From Desulfobacteraceae bacterium (GTDB taxonomy: Bacteria; Desulfobacterota; Desulfobacteria; Desulfobacterales; Desulfosalsimonadaceae): 64,000 nucleotides of DNA. Below, piece by piece: positions 47,953 to 59,180 of the stretch. How positions within the stretch are numbered: position 1 is the stretch's first letter; the number at the start of each line of letters is the position of its first letter. Location: positions 1 to 64,000 of the forward strand of contig JAABSH010000009.1 in the NCBI GenBank assembly GCA_011390465.1. The letters are read 5' to 3'. The translations under genes were made by a program, and so were the position numbers. The notes beneath the pieces are model-generated. The model did not search any database. It worked only from the letters and a program-made list of their open reading frames with translations, and was not told the DNA's origin.

Positions 47953-49467
47953 TTATGAATCTTTAAACTGTTCCCGCAACACCCTTTTCAGAATCTTGCC
48001 GGTGGGCGTGCGGGGAATCTCGGTTGTAATTTCTACGCGTTTGGGAATTTTAAAGCTGGCGATTTTTCCCCGGCTCCATTCGATTAACTGCTCGGGGGTC
48101 AGCGCTTCGCCTTCTTTTAAGACAATCACTGCTTTTACCGCTTCCCCCCATTTTTCATCCGGACATCCGATAACCCCGGCATCGGCAATTTTGGGATGGC
48201 TGAGCAGTAAGTCTTCGATTTCCGCGGGATAAATATTTTCTCCGCCGGAAATAATCATGTCCTTTTTGCGGTCCATTATATATAAGAATCCATCCGCATC
48301 CATTTTGGCCATGTCTCCGGAATACAGCCAACCGTCCTTCAGGGTTTCGGCGGTGGCGTCCGGGCGGTTCCAGTACCCTTTCATCAGATTGGTGCCGGAT
48401 ATCAATACTTCTCCCATCTCTTCGGGGCCCACGTCATTGCCTTCCATGTCCACCACCCGGATTTCATTGTGAAAAAACGGCGGGCCGCAGGAACCGGCTT
48501 TTTGGATGGCATTTTCACCGTCAATCACCGTGGCCGGCCCGGTGCATTCGGTCATACCGTAAAGCTGACGAACCTCGATGCCGGAAGCCGCGAAATCTTT
48601 GATCAGAGAAACCGGCACGGGCGCGGCATACACCAGTGCCATCTTGACATTGCTCCAGTCAAATTTGGCAAAATCCGGAATCTGGCGCAGAAACATGAGG
48701 ATCTGAGGAACGGAACCAAACCAGGTGATTTTTTCCGTTTGCAGCAGTTCCAAAAAATTTTTCGGTTCAAAAGCGCGCTGAAACACCATTTTCATGCCGA
48801 AATGCACACACATGGGCACTGGTGCCAACGCACCGATATGAAACAGGGGAAGCGGCATAAGCAGGATCTCCCCGATTTCCCCGAATGTGGCTCTCAGGGT
48901 CACGGACGTGCCGAAATATCCGTCATGGGTCAATTCCGCACCTTTTGGCTTGCCCGTGGTACCCGAAGTGTAGAGAATGGTCAGGGTGTCACCGCCCCCG
49001 CACTTGATCACGGGTTCGGTGGCCGGCGCGTCCGCGGTCAACTGAGTATAAGACATGGCAAATGCCGGCGGAGGGTCCATAATCCCAACAAAATGCGCAC
49101 AGGGCAAATCAGCATGAATGCTCTCCACCACCTGCGCGAATTCCTTTCCAAACACCAGCACTTTGGCCTGGCAATCATTAATAATATACTGGATTTCCGG
49201 ACCGGCCAGCCGGTGATTGATGGGCACCATAATGGCGCCGGCTTTTCCCAGTCCGAAATACAGATCAAAATACTCGGGTTCATTCAGGGCCAGAATGGCG
49301 ACCCGGTCCCCGGCACGAACATTCAACCGCTCTAATGAATTGACAAACCGGTTGCAGCGCCGGTTCATCTGATCAAAGGTAAGCCGCACATCCTGCACCA
49401 CCAGGGCTTCCTTGCGCGGCGTCAGTTTTGCGCGTTTTGTAAGAAAACTGCCAATATTGAGTTGCAT
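47953..49467 (-). CDS. Acyl-CoA synthetase (AMP-binding)
   Basis: ILYTSGTTGKPKGAELTHDGYF, YGMTECTGP, GWLYSGDMAKMDADGFLYIMDRKKDMIISGGENIYP. Confidence 0.95.
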   Translation of the reverse strand: MQLNIGSFLTKRAKLTPRKEALVVQDVRLTFDQMNRRCNRFVNSLERLNVRAGDRVAILALNEPEYFDLYFGLGKAGAIMVPINHRLAGPEIQYIINDCQAKVLVFGKEFAQVVESIHADLPCAHFVGIMDPPPAFAMSYTQLTADAPATEPVIKCGGGDTLTILYTSGTTGKPKGAELTHDGYFGTSVTLRATFGEIGEILLMPLPLFHIGALAPVPMCVHFGMKMVFQRAFEPKNFLELLQTEKITWFGSVPQILMFLRQIPDFAKFDWSNVKMALVYAAPVPVSLIKDFAASGIEVRQLYGMTECTGPATVIDGENAIQKAGSCGPPFFHNEIRVVDMEGNDVGPEEMGEVLISGTNLMKGYWNRPDATAETLKDGWLYSGDMAKMDADGFLYIMDRKKDMIISGGENIYPAEIEDLLLSHPKIADAGVIGCPDEKWGEAVKAVIVLKEGEALTPEQLIEWSRGKIASFKIPKRVEITTEIPRTPTGKILKRVLREQFKDS

Positions 49468-49767
49468 GAATTTTTCCTCCCGTCTGAACATGACTTTATG
49501 TTTATAATTCCTGTTTACTATAAATATCAGTGTTTATGAATGCAAGAGAAATCAGTACATTCAAACATCAATCGGAATCAAAACCACTGATAATCGGGTG
49601 TTCAGGTCATGGAAATGGTGGGCAAAATAAAATTAAACAACTATGTTTTCAAATACTTAATGAGCTTAAAGGGATCTAAAGTGCCTAAAATTATGGACTG
49701 CGCAAAACGCGCGATCATGTTTAACATAAAAATTAAAATCTGCTTATCCGATTAACTCAAGTTAGAC

Positions 49768-49840
49768 GGGTCGGCACGGTGGCCGACCCTGCAAGTCCGG
49801 AGATTTCGACCGGTTCGTAGGGCAGGCCACCGTGCCTGCC
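49768..49840. repeat. Second copy (opposite orientation) of the GGCAGGCACGGTGGCC repeat family
   Basis: Reverse complement aligns with 43063-43136 along its length. Confidence 0.85.
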
Positions 49841-49862
49841 GAATCAGTCTTCAGCCTTCAGC

Positions 49863-51098
49863 CTATAGCAGCATGCCGGCCACGGCGCCGGTCATGCAGG
49901 TGGCAAGGGTGCCCGCAACAATGGACCGGATCCCGAGGGCCACGATATCGCTGCGGCGGTCTGGTGCGATTCCGGAAAGACCGCCGATCATGATTCCCAG
50001 ACTGCCAGGATTGGCGAACCCGCACAATGCATAGGACATAATCACCAGACTTTTGGGAGAAAGAGCGCCTGGAGGCAGGTTTCGCATGTCCAGATAGGCG
50101 ATCAGTTCGTTTAAAATGGTTTTGGTGCCCATCAAAGCCCCGGCAACCGGGGCCTCAGCCCATGGCACACCCATGAACCACACCACCGGCGCCATGATCC
50201 AACCGAACATGCGCTGAAGGGTCAGGGGCGCTGAATGAAACAACGGAAACAGGGCGAAGAACTGATTTACCAGATGCACCAGGGCCACCAGCACCACAAT
50301 CATGGCAATAATATTGAGCAGCAATTCCAGGCCCTGGACAGTGCCCCGGGTAATGGCATCCATGGTGCTGGTGGCGCCGGTTTCCGCTGTCAGGCGGCCG
50401 GAGGTGGGGCGGCCGGTTTCCGGGACCATGATTTTGGAAATAACAATGGCTGCCGGCACGCTGACAACGGATGCGGTCAGAATATGACCAATAACATTGG
50501 GGACAACCGAATCCAGGATTGAGGCGTAAAGCACCATCACCGTACCGGCAATGGTGGCCATGCCGCTGGTCATCAGGGTAAACAATTCACTGCGGGTCAT
50601 CCGGCTCACATAGGGCCGTACCAGCAGCGGGGCTTCCACCATGCCCACAAAAATATTGGCAGACACGCCCACGCCTTCGGCACCGCCCAGGTTCATGGTT
50701 TTTTCCAGAACCCGGGAAAATCCGGCCACAACTTTTGGCAGAATCTTCCAGTAAAACAATACCGAAGACAGCGCACTGATCACCAGCACCAGGGGCAGGG
50801 CCTGAAACGCCAGAATAAATCCGGCCTGGGGATGGGTGATCTCATAGGGGGCCGGACCGCCGCCGATGAATCCGAACACAAAGGCCGTGCCGGCGGTCGT
50901 GGATTCCTGAATGGCTGCCACCACATGGTTCAGGCAGGTAAATCCCCGGGTTATGAAGGGAAATTTCAAAAAACAAAACCCGATTCCCAGTTGCAGCAGC
51001 ACGCCGACAATGGCAATACGCACGGGAAACCGGCGGCGGTTTTCACTCATGAGCCAGGCAAGGGCCATAAAGATAAAAAATCCAAATACACTCTGCAC
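49863..51098 (-). CDS. Concentrative nucleoside transporter family protein (NupC-like)
   Basis: GVSANIFVGMVEAPLLVRPYVSRMTRSELFTLMTSGMATIAGTVM, YALCGFANPGSLGIMIGGLSGIAPDRR. Confidence 0.95.
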   Translation of the reverse strand: MQSVFGFFIFMALAWLMSENRRRFPVRIAIVGVLLQLGIGFCFLKFPFITRGFTCLNHVVAAIQESTTAGTAFVFGFIGGGPAPYEITHPQAGFILAFQALPLVLVISALSSVLFYWKILPKVVAGFSRVLEKTMNLGGAEGVGVSANIFVGMVEAPLLVRPYVSRMTRSELFTLMTSGMATIAGTVMVLYASILDSVVPNVIGHILTASVVSVPAAIVISKIMVPETGRPTSGRLTAETGATSTMDAITRGTVQGLELLLNIIAMIVVLVALVHLVNQFFALFPLFHSAPLTLQRMFGWIMAPVVWFMGVPWAEAPVAGALMGTKTILNELIAYLDMRNLPPGALSPKSLVIMSYALCGFANPGSLGIMIGGLSGIAPDRRSDIVALGIRSIVAGTLATCMTGAVAGMLL

Positions 51099-51427
51099 GA
51101 TGTCTGTTTTCCTGTTTTACGGGGTTACGGGGTTAGGGCCGCAGAAGCATCCAGCTCCAATTGTTTATAGCAAAAACCATGGGTCAATACGACATCCGAA
51201 ATGTTTTAAACAAAAAAACAAAATTTTAATTAACGTAAACGTCATGTTGTGGTATATAAAATTTTTAAGCCAAATGATTGTTTTGGGCACCGCCATCACA
51301 GGAACGCATGAAACATGCCCTTTTGCGGTTGAACCGAAACGGGCGAATGCGATTTGCCCTGCGACATCAATCATCACTTCCCAATACAGGGATCAGAACA
51401 AACCGATCAATTACAGGAATTTTATTC

Positions 51428-52345
51428 ATGCCCTGGCAAACTTTTTTCCGCAGCCTGTGCGTTTTAGGCGCAATGCTTTTTTTCGCCCGGCCGGCGCTGG
51501 CCTTTGAACAAATCACTGTTTTTGTAAGCATTCCGCCCCAGAAATATTTTGTCCAGGCCATTGGCAAGGATCGGGTCACCATTACCGCTGTGGTAAGTCC
51601 GGCGCACAGCCCTGCGGATTATGAACCCTCTCCGGCCCAAATGCGGGAAATGGCAAAAGCAGACATCTATTTTGCCGCGGGCGTGCCGTTTGAAATCACA
51701 TGGCTTGAAAAATTTGCCGCGGTAAATCCGCGCATGCGCCTGGTGAAGACGGATGCCGGGATTGAGAAAAAACCGGTGAACCGGCATGACACGGCTGCGG
51801 GGCTTTCTATCCACGCACTACCCCAAAACCATCATGACGTCCACCATAAAACGGACATGCCAGATCCCCATATCTGGCTGTCGCCGCAACTGGTTAAAAT
51901 CCAGGCCAACCACATTGCCGCGGGCCTTTCCGCCATTGATCCGGAAAACGACGATTTTTATCAAAAAAATTACCTTGACCTCCTTAACCGGATTGACCGT
52001 CTCGATCAGGAGTTAAAATCCCTGTTTACGGAAAAGACCGCACAAAAGGCGTTTCTGGTGTTTCATCCGTCCTGGGGGTATTTTGCCGATGCTTACGGGC
52101 TTACGCAGGTATCCATTGAAGTCGAAGGAAAAGCGCCCAAGGCAAGGGAGGTCAAACACCTGATCGATTTTGCACGGCGCCGGAACATCCGGCTGATTTT
52201 TGTTCAGCCCCAGTTCTCCACAAAACAGGCAGCCATTATTGCCCGGGAAATCGGCGGCCGTCTGATCCCCGCCGACCCGCTGGCGGAAAACTGGCCGGAA
52301 AACCTCCGCAGAGTGGCATTATCCATCAAGGGAGCTGTTGAGTGA
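51428..52345 (+). CDS. znuA: Zinc ABC transporter substrate-binding protein
   Basis: Signal peptide; His-rich loop NHHDVHHKTDMPDPHIWLSP; start MPWQTFFRSL. Confidence 0.9.
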   Translation: MPWQTFFRSLCVLGAMLFFARPALAFEQITVFVSIPPQKYFVQAIGKDRVTITAVVSPAHSPADYEPSPAQMREMAKADIYFAAGVPFEITWLEKFAAVNPRMRLVKTDAGIEKKPVNRHDTAAGLSIHALPQNHHDVHHKTDMPDPHIWLSPQLVKIQANHIAAGLSAIDPENDDFYQKNYLDLLNRIDRLDQELKSLFTEKTAQKAFLVFHPSWGYFADAYGLTQVSIEVEGKAPKAREVKHLIDFARRRNIRLIFVQPQFSTKQAAIIAREIGGRLIPADPLAENWPENLRRVALSIKGAVE

Positions 52346-52349
52346 CAAT

Positions 52350-53111
52350 ATGAAACATCCCATTATAGACGTCCGTAATGTGTATTTTTCCTACAATGGA
52401 TCGCCGATTCTCACGAATATCTGTCTGCAGGTGCCGGAAAAGGAATTTGTGGCCTTTATCGGTCCCAACGGCGGCGGCAAAACCACCCTGGTGAAACTGC
52501 TGCTCGGTCTGCTCGCCCCGGACCAGGGCACCATCCGGATCATGGACAAGCCCCCGTCAAAAGTGGCCCACCGCATCGGTTATGCGCCCCAGGACATGAG
52601 CATCAACAAGGCATTTCCCATTTCCGTTCTGGATGTGGTCCTCATGGGACGGCTGTCCGCTCACAGCTGGGTCCGGGTATCCCGAAAAGACATCATGGCC
52701 GCGGAAAAAGCCCTGGAAAGCTTAGAAATGAAGGAATACAAAGATCGGAAAATTGATGATCTTTCCGGGGGCCAGCGGGAGCGGGTGTTTATTGCCCGGG
52801 CCCTGGCCGCGGACCCCGAGATTCTGCTGCTGGACGAACCCACGGCCAATATCGACTCCCATGGCCGCACCTATCTGTATAACCTGCTCAAAGAATTAAA
52901 CCGGACCAAAACCATTGTGGTGGTGAGCCACGATACCATGGTGCTGTCCAGCTATGTGACGGCGGTGGCCTGCATCAACCGGGATCTCCATTACCATGAT
53001 GAAGCGGAAATCACCCAGGAAATGATGGATATGGGATATCACTGCCCGGTGGAGCTGATTGCCCATGGTATTCCCCACCGGATTTTAAAAACCCACGGGA
53101 GCGGAGAATGA
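52350..53111 (+). CDS. znuC: Zinc ABC transporter ATP-binding protein
   Basis: GPNGGGKTTLVKLLLG, LSGGQRERVFIARALA, LLLDEPTANID. Confidence 0.93.
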   Translation: MKHPIIDVRNVYFSYNGSPILTNICLQVPEKEFVAFIGPNGGGKTTLVKLLLGLLAPDQGTIRIMDKPPSKVAHRIGYAPQDMSINKAFPISVLDVVLMGRLSAHSWVRVSRKDIMAAEKALESLEMKEYKDRKIDDLSGGQRERVFIARALAADPEILLLDEPTANIDSHGRTYLYNLLKELNRTKTIVVVSHDTMVLSSYVTAVACINRDLHYHDEAEITQEMMDMGYHCPVELIAHGIPHRILKTHGSGE

Positions 53112-53959
53112 TCGAGGCCCTTGAATTTGAATTTATGAGAAACGCTCTGATGGCCGGGCTTTTCGCCAGTCTGATCTGCGGCATGATCGGTTCCTTTGTG
53201 GTGGTCAACCGCCTGGTATTTCTGGCCGGCGGCATTGCCCATTCCGCTTTCGGCGGCATCGGCATCGCGTTTTTTTTCGGCATTCCCTATCTTGTGGGCA
53301 CCCTGGGCGTGGCCCTGGCCGCCGCCATCATCATGACCGGCGTGGTGCTCACCCGGAAATCCCGGGCCGACACCTTTATCGGCATCCTCTGGGCCGTGGG
53401 CATGGCTATCGGCATTATTCTGATGGATCTGAGTCCCGGCTACAACGTGAATCTCATGAGTTATCTGTTCGGCAGCATCCTGGCGGTGCCGAAATCCGAT
53501 ATTTACTGGATGGCAGGCCTTAGCGCGGTGATTGTGTTGTCTACGTATTTTTTTTACCGGGACATCCTGGCCATCTCCTATGATGATGAATTCGCAAGAC
53601 TGCGCGGAGTGCCGGTGAATCTGATCTATTTTCTGTTCATCGCCCTGGTGGCGGTGGGCATTGTACTGATTATCCGCGTGGTGGGCCTGATTCTGATTAT
53701 TGCGCTGCTTACCATTCCGCCGTATATCGCGGAAAAATACTGCCGGTCCCTGGCCCGGATGATGATTGTTGCCACCCTGCTGTCCATGGCATTCAATCTG
53801 AGCGGACTGTGGATCGCCTATTGTTATGATTTAACCTCCGGCGCCACCATCATCCTTGTGGCAGCCGGGGCCTTTTTTATCTCTATGGTGGCAGATATGG
53901 TTTTAAAAAAATTAAAAAAACAGGGCAAAGAACCGCCGGTTTCCGTAAACCCGACATGA
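53108..53959 (+). CDS. znuB: Zinc ABC transporter permease
   Basis: FMRNALMAGLFASLICGMIGSFVVVNRLVFLAGGIAHSAFGGIG. Confidence 0.93.
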   Translation: MIEALEFEFMRNALMAGLFASLICGMIGSFVVVNRLVFLAGGIAHSAFGGIGIAFFFGIPYLVGTLGVALAAAIIMTGVVLTRKSRADTFIGILWAVGMAIGIILMDLSPGYNVNLMSYLFGSILAVPKSDIYWMAGLSAVIVLSTYFFYRDILAISYDDEFARLRGVPVNLIYFLFIALVAVGIVLIIRVVGLILIIALLTIPPYIAEKYCRSLARMMIVATLLSMAFNLSGLWIAYCYDLTSGATIILVAAGAFFISMVADMVLKKLKKQGKEPPVSVNPT

Positions 53960-54396
53960 AAAAGCACTTTTTGCCCGCCCGCGCCGTCGCGCCGGGCCGA
54001 ATGATCTTATGGATTGCAATCTGCCTGCTGATTTTCGGATGCGCCGGCAGAAACCGGCCGGATGAAGCCGGATACCGGTCCTTGACGGAGCAGGTGATTT
54101 GGTTTTACCAGGGACCGCTGGACCACCTGACCGCTGTGCGATACGGGGGATGCCCCATGCATCCGGGCTGTTCAGCATACGGACTCAGCGCCGTCAAAAC
54201 CCATGGGGCGCTCATGGGCTGGATTATGACCTGCGACCGCCTGATCCGGTGCGGCGGGGATGAAACCCGGCTGTCGCCGGAAGTGCTGGTAAGCTGCCAG
54301 TGGAAATATGTGGACACCCTTTCCCAAAATAATTTCTGGTGGTTTTTGCCGGACCCGGAAATGGAACATTTTCACTCAGTAAAGGAGCACAAATGA
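53956..54396 (+). CDS. YidD-like membrane protein insertion efficiency factor
   Basis: [51 protein letters not shown]; lipobox LIFGC. Confidence 0.8.
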   Translation: MKKHFLPARAVAPGRMILWIAICLLIFGCAGRNRPDEAGYRSLTEQVIWFYQGPLDHLTAVRYGGCPMHPGCSAYGLSAVKTHGALMGWIMTCDRLIRCGGDETRLSPEVLVSCQWKYVDTLSQNNFWWFLPDPEMEHFHSVKEHK

Positions 54397-57300
54397 GACA
54401 GGAAAGCCAAATTTACCAAGCCACCCATCCCATTCGCCTGGTGACGGCCACAGCGCTTTTCGATGGTCATGACGCGGCCATCAATATCATCCGCAGAATG
54501 CTGCAGGACTCCGGCGCGGAAGTGATTCATCTGGGCCACAACCGGTCCGTGGCGGAAATCGCCAAAGCCGCCATTGAAGAAGACGTTCAGGGCATCGCCA
54601 TTTCCAGCTACCAGGGCGGGCACATTGAATTTTTCAAATACCTCCATGATATTTTAAAAAAACAAAATGCCGGCAGTATCCGGATTTTCGGTGGCGGCGG
54701 CGGCGTCATTGTAGCGGCGGAAATCAGGGAACTGGAAGATTACGGCATCACCAAAATTTATTCCCCGGCAGACGGATCACAAATGGGACTTCAGGGCATG
54801 ATCAACCACATGCTCCGGAAAATGGACGTTGCACCGGACTTTTCCCCGATTACGGACGCGGCGCAACTTACCCCGGACGACACCGCCCGGGTGGCCCGGC
54901 TGATTTCAGCGGCGGAATATGCTGCCGCCGGCAGATATGATAACTTCCCGTCCCGTTCTGCTGCTGTTTTTAAAAATATCGACGCAAAAAAAATTCCGGT
55001 AGTCGGTATCACCGGCACGGGCGGGGCCGGAAAATCTTCCCTTACCGATGAACTTGTTATCCGCCTGCTTAACGATCTGCCGGAAATTCGCATCGGTATT
55101 ATCTCCTGCGATCCTTCCCGACGAAAAACCGGCGGCGCCCTGCTGGGAGACCGAATCCGCATGAACAGCATTGACACGGACCGGGTGTACATGCGGAGCC
55201 TGGCGGTCCGGAATTCCGCCTCTGAGCTGCCGGATGTGCTGCCGGAGGCCATCAGCATTCTGAAAGCAGCCGGGTTTGATCTGATCATAGCGGAAACCGC
55301 GGGCATTGGCCAGGGGTCGTCCCGGATCACGGAGTTAAGTGACATCTCCATGTACGTGATGACCAGCGATTATGGCGCCGCCACCCAGCTGGAAAAAATC
55401 GGCATGCTGGATTACGCCGACATTGTGGTGGTCAATAAATTTGAAAAAGAAGGCAGCCATGACGCGGTTCGGGATGTGCGCAAGCAGGTACAGCGCAATC
55501 AGAAAAAATTCCAGACCCGGCCCGAAGACCTGCCGGTGTTCGGCACCATTGCCTCCAAGTTCAACGATGACGGCGTCACTGCCATGTACAATTACCTGAT
55601 GCACTGTATTACGGAAAAAACCGGTGTGCGGTTAAACGCAAAACTGCCGGAAATAAAAGGACGGACATCCACCTCCCAAACCATCTTCGTGCCGCCGGAA
55701 CGCCGCCGGTATCTCTCCGAAATCGCGGACACAGTGCGGAATTACCATCAGAAAACCACCCGGCAGGCATTTGCCGTCCGCAAGCTGTGGCATTTTGAAG
55801 AAACCGCTGCAGCCCTGGCGGACCGGCAGGAAACCGACGCATCAAATCCGGAAACATCATCGCCGGCATCGGATTCCCCGGTTTCCGAAACCCTGGACCG
55901 GCTCAATGCCTTAATTGAGGCGGCATCCGCGGAAGTGGAGGAAGACAGCAACAAACTCCTGGCCCAGTGGAACCAGGTATCTGAAGATTACGTCAAAGAC
56001 GAGCTGATCTATCAGGTGCGGGACCAGGAAATCCGGCATCCCCTGTATGTCGAATCCCTGTCCCACACCCGGATACCCAAAATCGCCCTGCCCCGGTTCA
56101 AAGATCCCGGGGAAATCTATTCCTGGCTGCGCCGGGAAAATGTGCCGGGCCGGTTTCCTTATACGGCCGGTGTCTTTCCCTTAAAACGATCTGACGAAGA
56201 CCCCACCCGCATGTTTGCCGGTGAAGGCGATCCGGCCCGCACCAACCGCAGGTTCAAGCTGCTTTCTGAAAACTATCCGGCCAACCGCCTGTCCACGGCC
56301 TTTGATTCGGTCACCTTATACGGGTTTGACCCGGACACCCGGCCGGACATCTATGGAAAGGTGGGCACTTCCGGCGTCAGCGTGTGCAGCATCGAAGATG
56401 TGAAAGTGCTCTACGACGGATTTGACCTGGCCGCTCCCAACACGTCAGTATCCATGACCATCAACGGCCCGGCCCCCATGGTTCTGGCCATGTTTTTAAA
56501 TACCGCCATTGACCAGCAGGCAGACAAATTTACCGCTGAAAACAACCGTCCGCCCTCAGACGCGGAATACGCCAAGCTCAAGGCCATGGTGCTTTCCTCT
56601 GTCCGGGGAACGGTTCAGGCGGACATTCTGAAAGAAGATCAGGGCCAGAACACCTGCATTTTTTCCGTGGATTTTGCGCTTAAAATGATGGGGGATATTC
56701 AGGAGTATTTCAACCGGAACAAGGTACGCAATTTTTATTCGGTTTCGGTTTCCGGATACCATATTGCCGAAGCCGGGGCCAATCCCATTTCCCAGGTGGC
56801 CTTTACCCTGGCCAACGGGTTCACCTATGTGGAGTATTATCTGTCCCGGGGCATGGACATCGACAGTTTCGCCCCCAATCTGTCATTTTTCTTTTCTTCG
56901 GGCATGGACCCGGAATACAGCGTTATCGGCCGGGTGGCCCGGCGCATCTGGGCCATTGCCATGCGGGAAAAATACGGGGCTTCCCCCCGGTCCCAGATGC
57001 TCAAATACCATATCCAGACCTCGGGCCGGTCCCTTCACAGCCAGGAAATCCAGTTCAACGACATCCGCACCACCATGCAGGCGCTTTACGCCATTTATGA
57101 CAACTGCAACAGCCTGCACACCAATGCCTATGACGAAGCCGTGACCACGCCGTCTGAGGAATCCGTGCGCCGGTCTCTCGCCATTCAGCTCATTATCAAC
57201 CGGGAGCTGGGGCTTGCCAAAAACGAGAACATGAACCAGGGCAGCTTTATCATTGAAACCCTTACCGACCTGGTGGAAACGGCCATTCTGGCGGAATTTG

Positions 57301-57707
57301 ACCGGATTACGGCCCGGGGCGGGGTCAGGGGCGCCATGGAGCGGGGATACCAGCGGAGCAAAATCCAGGATGAATCCCTTTACTATGAAAGCCTGAAGCA
57401 CTCCGGGGCCCTTCCCATCATCGGGGTCAACACCTTTCTCAATCCGGATGCCGATGACACCGCCCTTTCCAGCCTGACGCTGGCCCGGGCCACGGAAACG
57501 GAAAAGCAGTCCCAGCTTGACCGGCGCAATGCGTTTGTTGAGCAGCACAAAGACCTGGCCCCGGCAACCCTTGAACGGCTCAAAGCCGTGGCCCTTGCCG
57601 GGGAAAATATTTTTGAAGAAATGATGGAAACCGTGCGGTGCTGCACCCTGGGCCAGATTACCGGAGCCCTCTATGAGGTGGGCGGGAAGTATCGCCGCAA
57701 CATGTAA
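54393..57707 (+). CDS. icmF: Fused acyl-CoA mutase/G-protein (IcmF-like)
   Basis: B12-binding domain, [19 protein letters not shown]-domain, [19 protein letters not shown] mutase domain in one ORF. Confidence 0.93.
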   Translation: MRQESQIYQATHPIRLVTATALFDGHDAAINIIRRMLQDSGAEVIHLGHNRSVAEIAKAAIEEDVQGIAISSYQGGHIEFFKYLHDILKKQNAGSIRIFGGGGGVIVAAEIRELEDYGITKIYSPADGSQMGLQGMINHMLRKMDVAPDFSPITDAAQLTPDDTARVARLISAAEYAAAGRYDNFPSRSAAVFKNIDAKKIPVVGITGTGGAGKSSLTDELVIRLLNDLPEIRIGIISCDPSRRKTGGALLGDRIRMNSIDTDRVYMRSLAVRNSASELPDVLPEAISILKAAGFDLIIAETAGIGQGSSRITELSDISMYVMTSDYGAATQLEKIGMLDYADIVVVNKFEKEGSHDAVRDVRKQVQRNQKKFQTRPEDLPVFGTIASKFNDDGVTAMYNYLMHCITEKTGVRLNAKLPEIKGRTSTSQTIFVPPERRRYLSEIADTVRNYHQKTTRQAFAVRKLWHFEETAAALADRQETDASNPETSSPASDSPVSETLDRLNALIEAASAEVEEDSNKLLAQWNQVSEDYVKDELIYQVRDQEIRHPLYVESLSHTRIPKIALPRFKDPGEIYSWLRRENVPGRFPYTAGVFPLKRSDEDPTRMFAGEGDPARTNRRFKLLSENYPANRLSTAFDSVTLYGFDPDTRPDIYGKVGTSGVSVCSIEDVKVLYDGFDLAAPNTSVSMTINGPAPMVLAMFLNTAIDQQADKFTAENNRPPSDAEYAKLKAMVLSSVRGTVQADILKEDQGQNTCIFSVDFALKMMGDIQEYFNRNKVRNFYSVSVSGYHIAEAGANPISQVAFTLANGFTYVEYYLSRGMDIDSFAPNLSFFFSSGMDPEYSVIGRVARRIWAIAMREKYGASPRSQMLKYHIQTSGRSLHSQEIQFNDIRTTMQALYAIYDNCNSLHTNAYDEAVTTPSEESVRRSLAIQLIINRELGLAKNENMNQGSFIIETLTDLVETAILAEFDRITARGGVRGAMERGYQRSKIQDESLYYESLKHSGALPIIGVNTFLNPDADDTALSSLTLARATETEKQSQLDRRNAFVEQHKDLAPATLERLKAVALAGENIFEEMMETVRCCTLGQITGALYEVGGKYRRNM

Positions 57708-57709
57708 TT

Positions 57710-57834
57710 CAATGTCATTAACTTAGGCCATATGCGTAGGGGAGGGGTTTATCCCCTCCCGGCATGGGTCTCCTTTTACGCGGGAGGGGGTAAACCCCTC
57801 CTCTACATTGAAACCTCTTAAATTAATGACATTG
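57710..57834. mobile_element. MITE-like palindromic element copy 4 (complete) with 10-bp TSD ACATGTAATT
   Basis: Perfect 12-bp TIRs CAATGTCATTAA/TTAATGACATTG; TSD at 57700-57709 and 57835-57844. Confidence 0.9.
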
Positions 57835-57863
57835 ACATGTAATTTAAAAACAAAGGAAGCCAT

Positions 57864-59039
57864 ATGAAAGAAGCAGTTATCGTAAGTGCGGTCAGAACGC
57901 CCCTGGGAGCGTTTAACGGCAGTTTGAGCGGCATCGGCGCCACGGATACCGGTGCAATGGTAATCTCGGAAGCCGTCCGGCGGGCCGGTATTGAAAAAGA
58001 TGCAGTCGATGAAGTCATCATGGGGCAGGTGCTGCCCTGCGGCTACGGTCAGAACCCGGCCAAACAGGCGGCGGTAAAGGCAGGCATGCCCTGGGAGGCG
58101 GAATGCCTTACCATTAACAAAGTATGCGGCTCCGCGTTAAAATCCGTAATGCTGGCAGCCCAGGCAATTTGCGCGGGAGACGCGGACATAGTGGTGGCCG
58201 GCGGCATGGAAACCATGTCCATGGCCCCCTATTACCTTGAAAAAGCCAGGTTCGGATATCGCATGGGCCCGGGCCAGCTCCAGGATCATATGATTCATGA
58301 CGGTCTCTGGGACATTGTCAATGATATGCACATGGGCATTTCAAATGAATTGTGTTCGGAAAAATACAATGTTTCCCGGGAAGACCAGGACCGGTATGCC
58401 GCGGAATCCTATCGCCGGGCCCTTGACGCCATCCGGGCCGGCCGGTTCAACGATGAAATCCTGCCGATAGAGGTGCCCGGCCGCAAAGGCGCGGTAAAAA
58501 TTTTTGACACGGATGAAACCCCGGTGGAAACCCCCTATGACGTGCTGGCCAAAATGAAGCCGGCGTTTAAAAAAGACGGCCTGGGGACTGCGGGGAACGC
58601 CTCTATTATCAGTGACGGTGCGGCCGCGGTGGTGGTGATGTCCAGAGAACGGGCCAATGCCCTGGGATGCCCGGTGATGGCGCAAATCGGAGCCCAGGCA
58701 TCCCATGGCATTGATATGAAATACGTGCTGGTGGCCCCCATTCTGGCCATTCCCAAATGTCTGAAAAAAGAAGGCATTAAAAAAGATGCCGTGGATCTTT
58801 ATGAAATCAACGAGGCTTTCAGCGGTTCCACCGTATCCGTGCTCAAAGAGCTGGCGCTGGATCCAGCCATCGTGAACGTCAACGGCGGAGCCGTGGCCCT
58901 GGGCCATCCCATCGGGGCCTCCGGCTGCCGGGTGCTGGTGACCCTGCTCTATGAAATGATCCGTCAGGACAAAAAAACCGGACTGGCCTCCCTGTGCCTG
59001 GGCGGGGGGGAAGCCGTGGCAATGGTGATAAACCGGTAA
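57864..59039 (+). CDS. Acetyl-CoA C-acetyltransferase (thiolase)
   Basis: [46 protein letters not shown]. Confidence 0.96.
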   Translation: MKEAVIVSAVRTPLGAFNGSLSGIGATDTGAMVISEAVRRAGIEKDAVDEVIMGQVLPCGYGQNPAKQAAVKAGMPWEAECLTINKVCGSALKSVMLAAQAICAGDADIVVAGGMETMSMAPYYLEKARFGYRMGPGQLQDHMIHDGLWDIVNDMHMGISNELCSEKYNVSREDQDRYAAESYRRALDAIRAGRFNDEILPIEVPGRKGAVKIFDTDETPVETPYDVLAKMKPAFKKDGLGTAGNASIISDGAAAVVVMSRERANALGCPVMAQIGAQASHGIDMKYVLVAPILAIPKCLKKEGIKKDAVDLYEINEAFSGSTVSVLKELALDPAIVNVNGGAVALGHPIGASGCRVLVTLLYEMIRQDKKTGLASLCLGGGEAVAMVINR

Positions 59040-59069
59040 TCTGCTGATCCGGTTCGCTCAAATTCGGCC

Positions 59070-59135
59070 ATCGAAATCGGTATCGGTATCGAAATCGCTA
59101 TCGAATCCGATCCCGATCCCGATTTCGATCCCGAT
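59070..59135. repeat. Hexamer-periodic inverted repeat (ATCGGT/GATCCC-type)
   Basis: ATCGAAATCGGTATCGGTATCGAAATCGCTATCGAATCCGATCCCGATCCCGATTTCGATCCCGAT. Confidence 0.8.
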
Positions 59136-59180
59136 AAAAACACGACAGATTGAGGGAAGCAGATATCCATAACCGGTAAA

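Noticed and set aside
48469-49335. 288-aa plus-strand ORF
   Set aside because: Antisense to a clear acyl-CoA synthetase.
51180-51427. Zur box upstream of znuA
   Set aside because: AT-rich sequence present but no convincing palindrome matching a Zur site could be found by eye.
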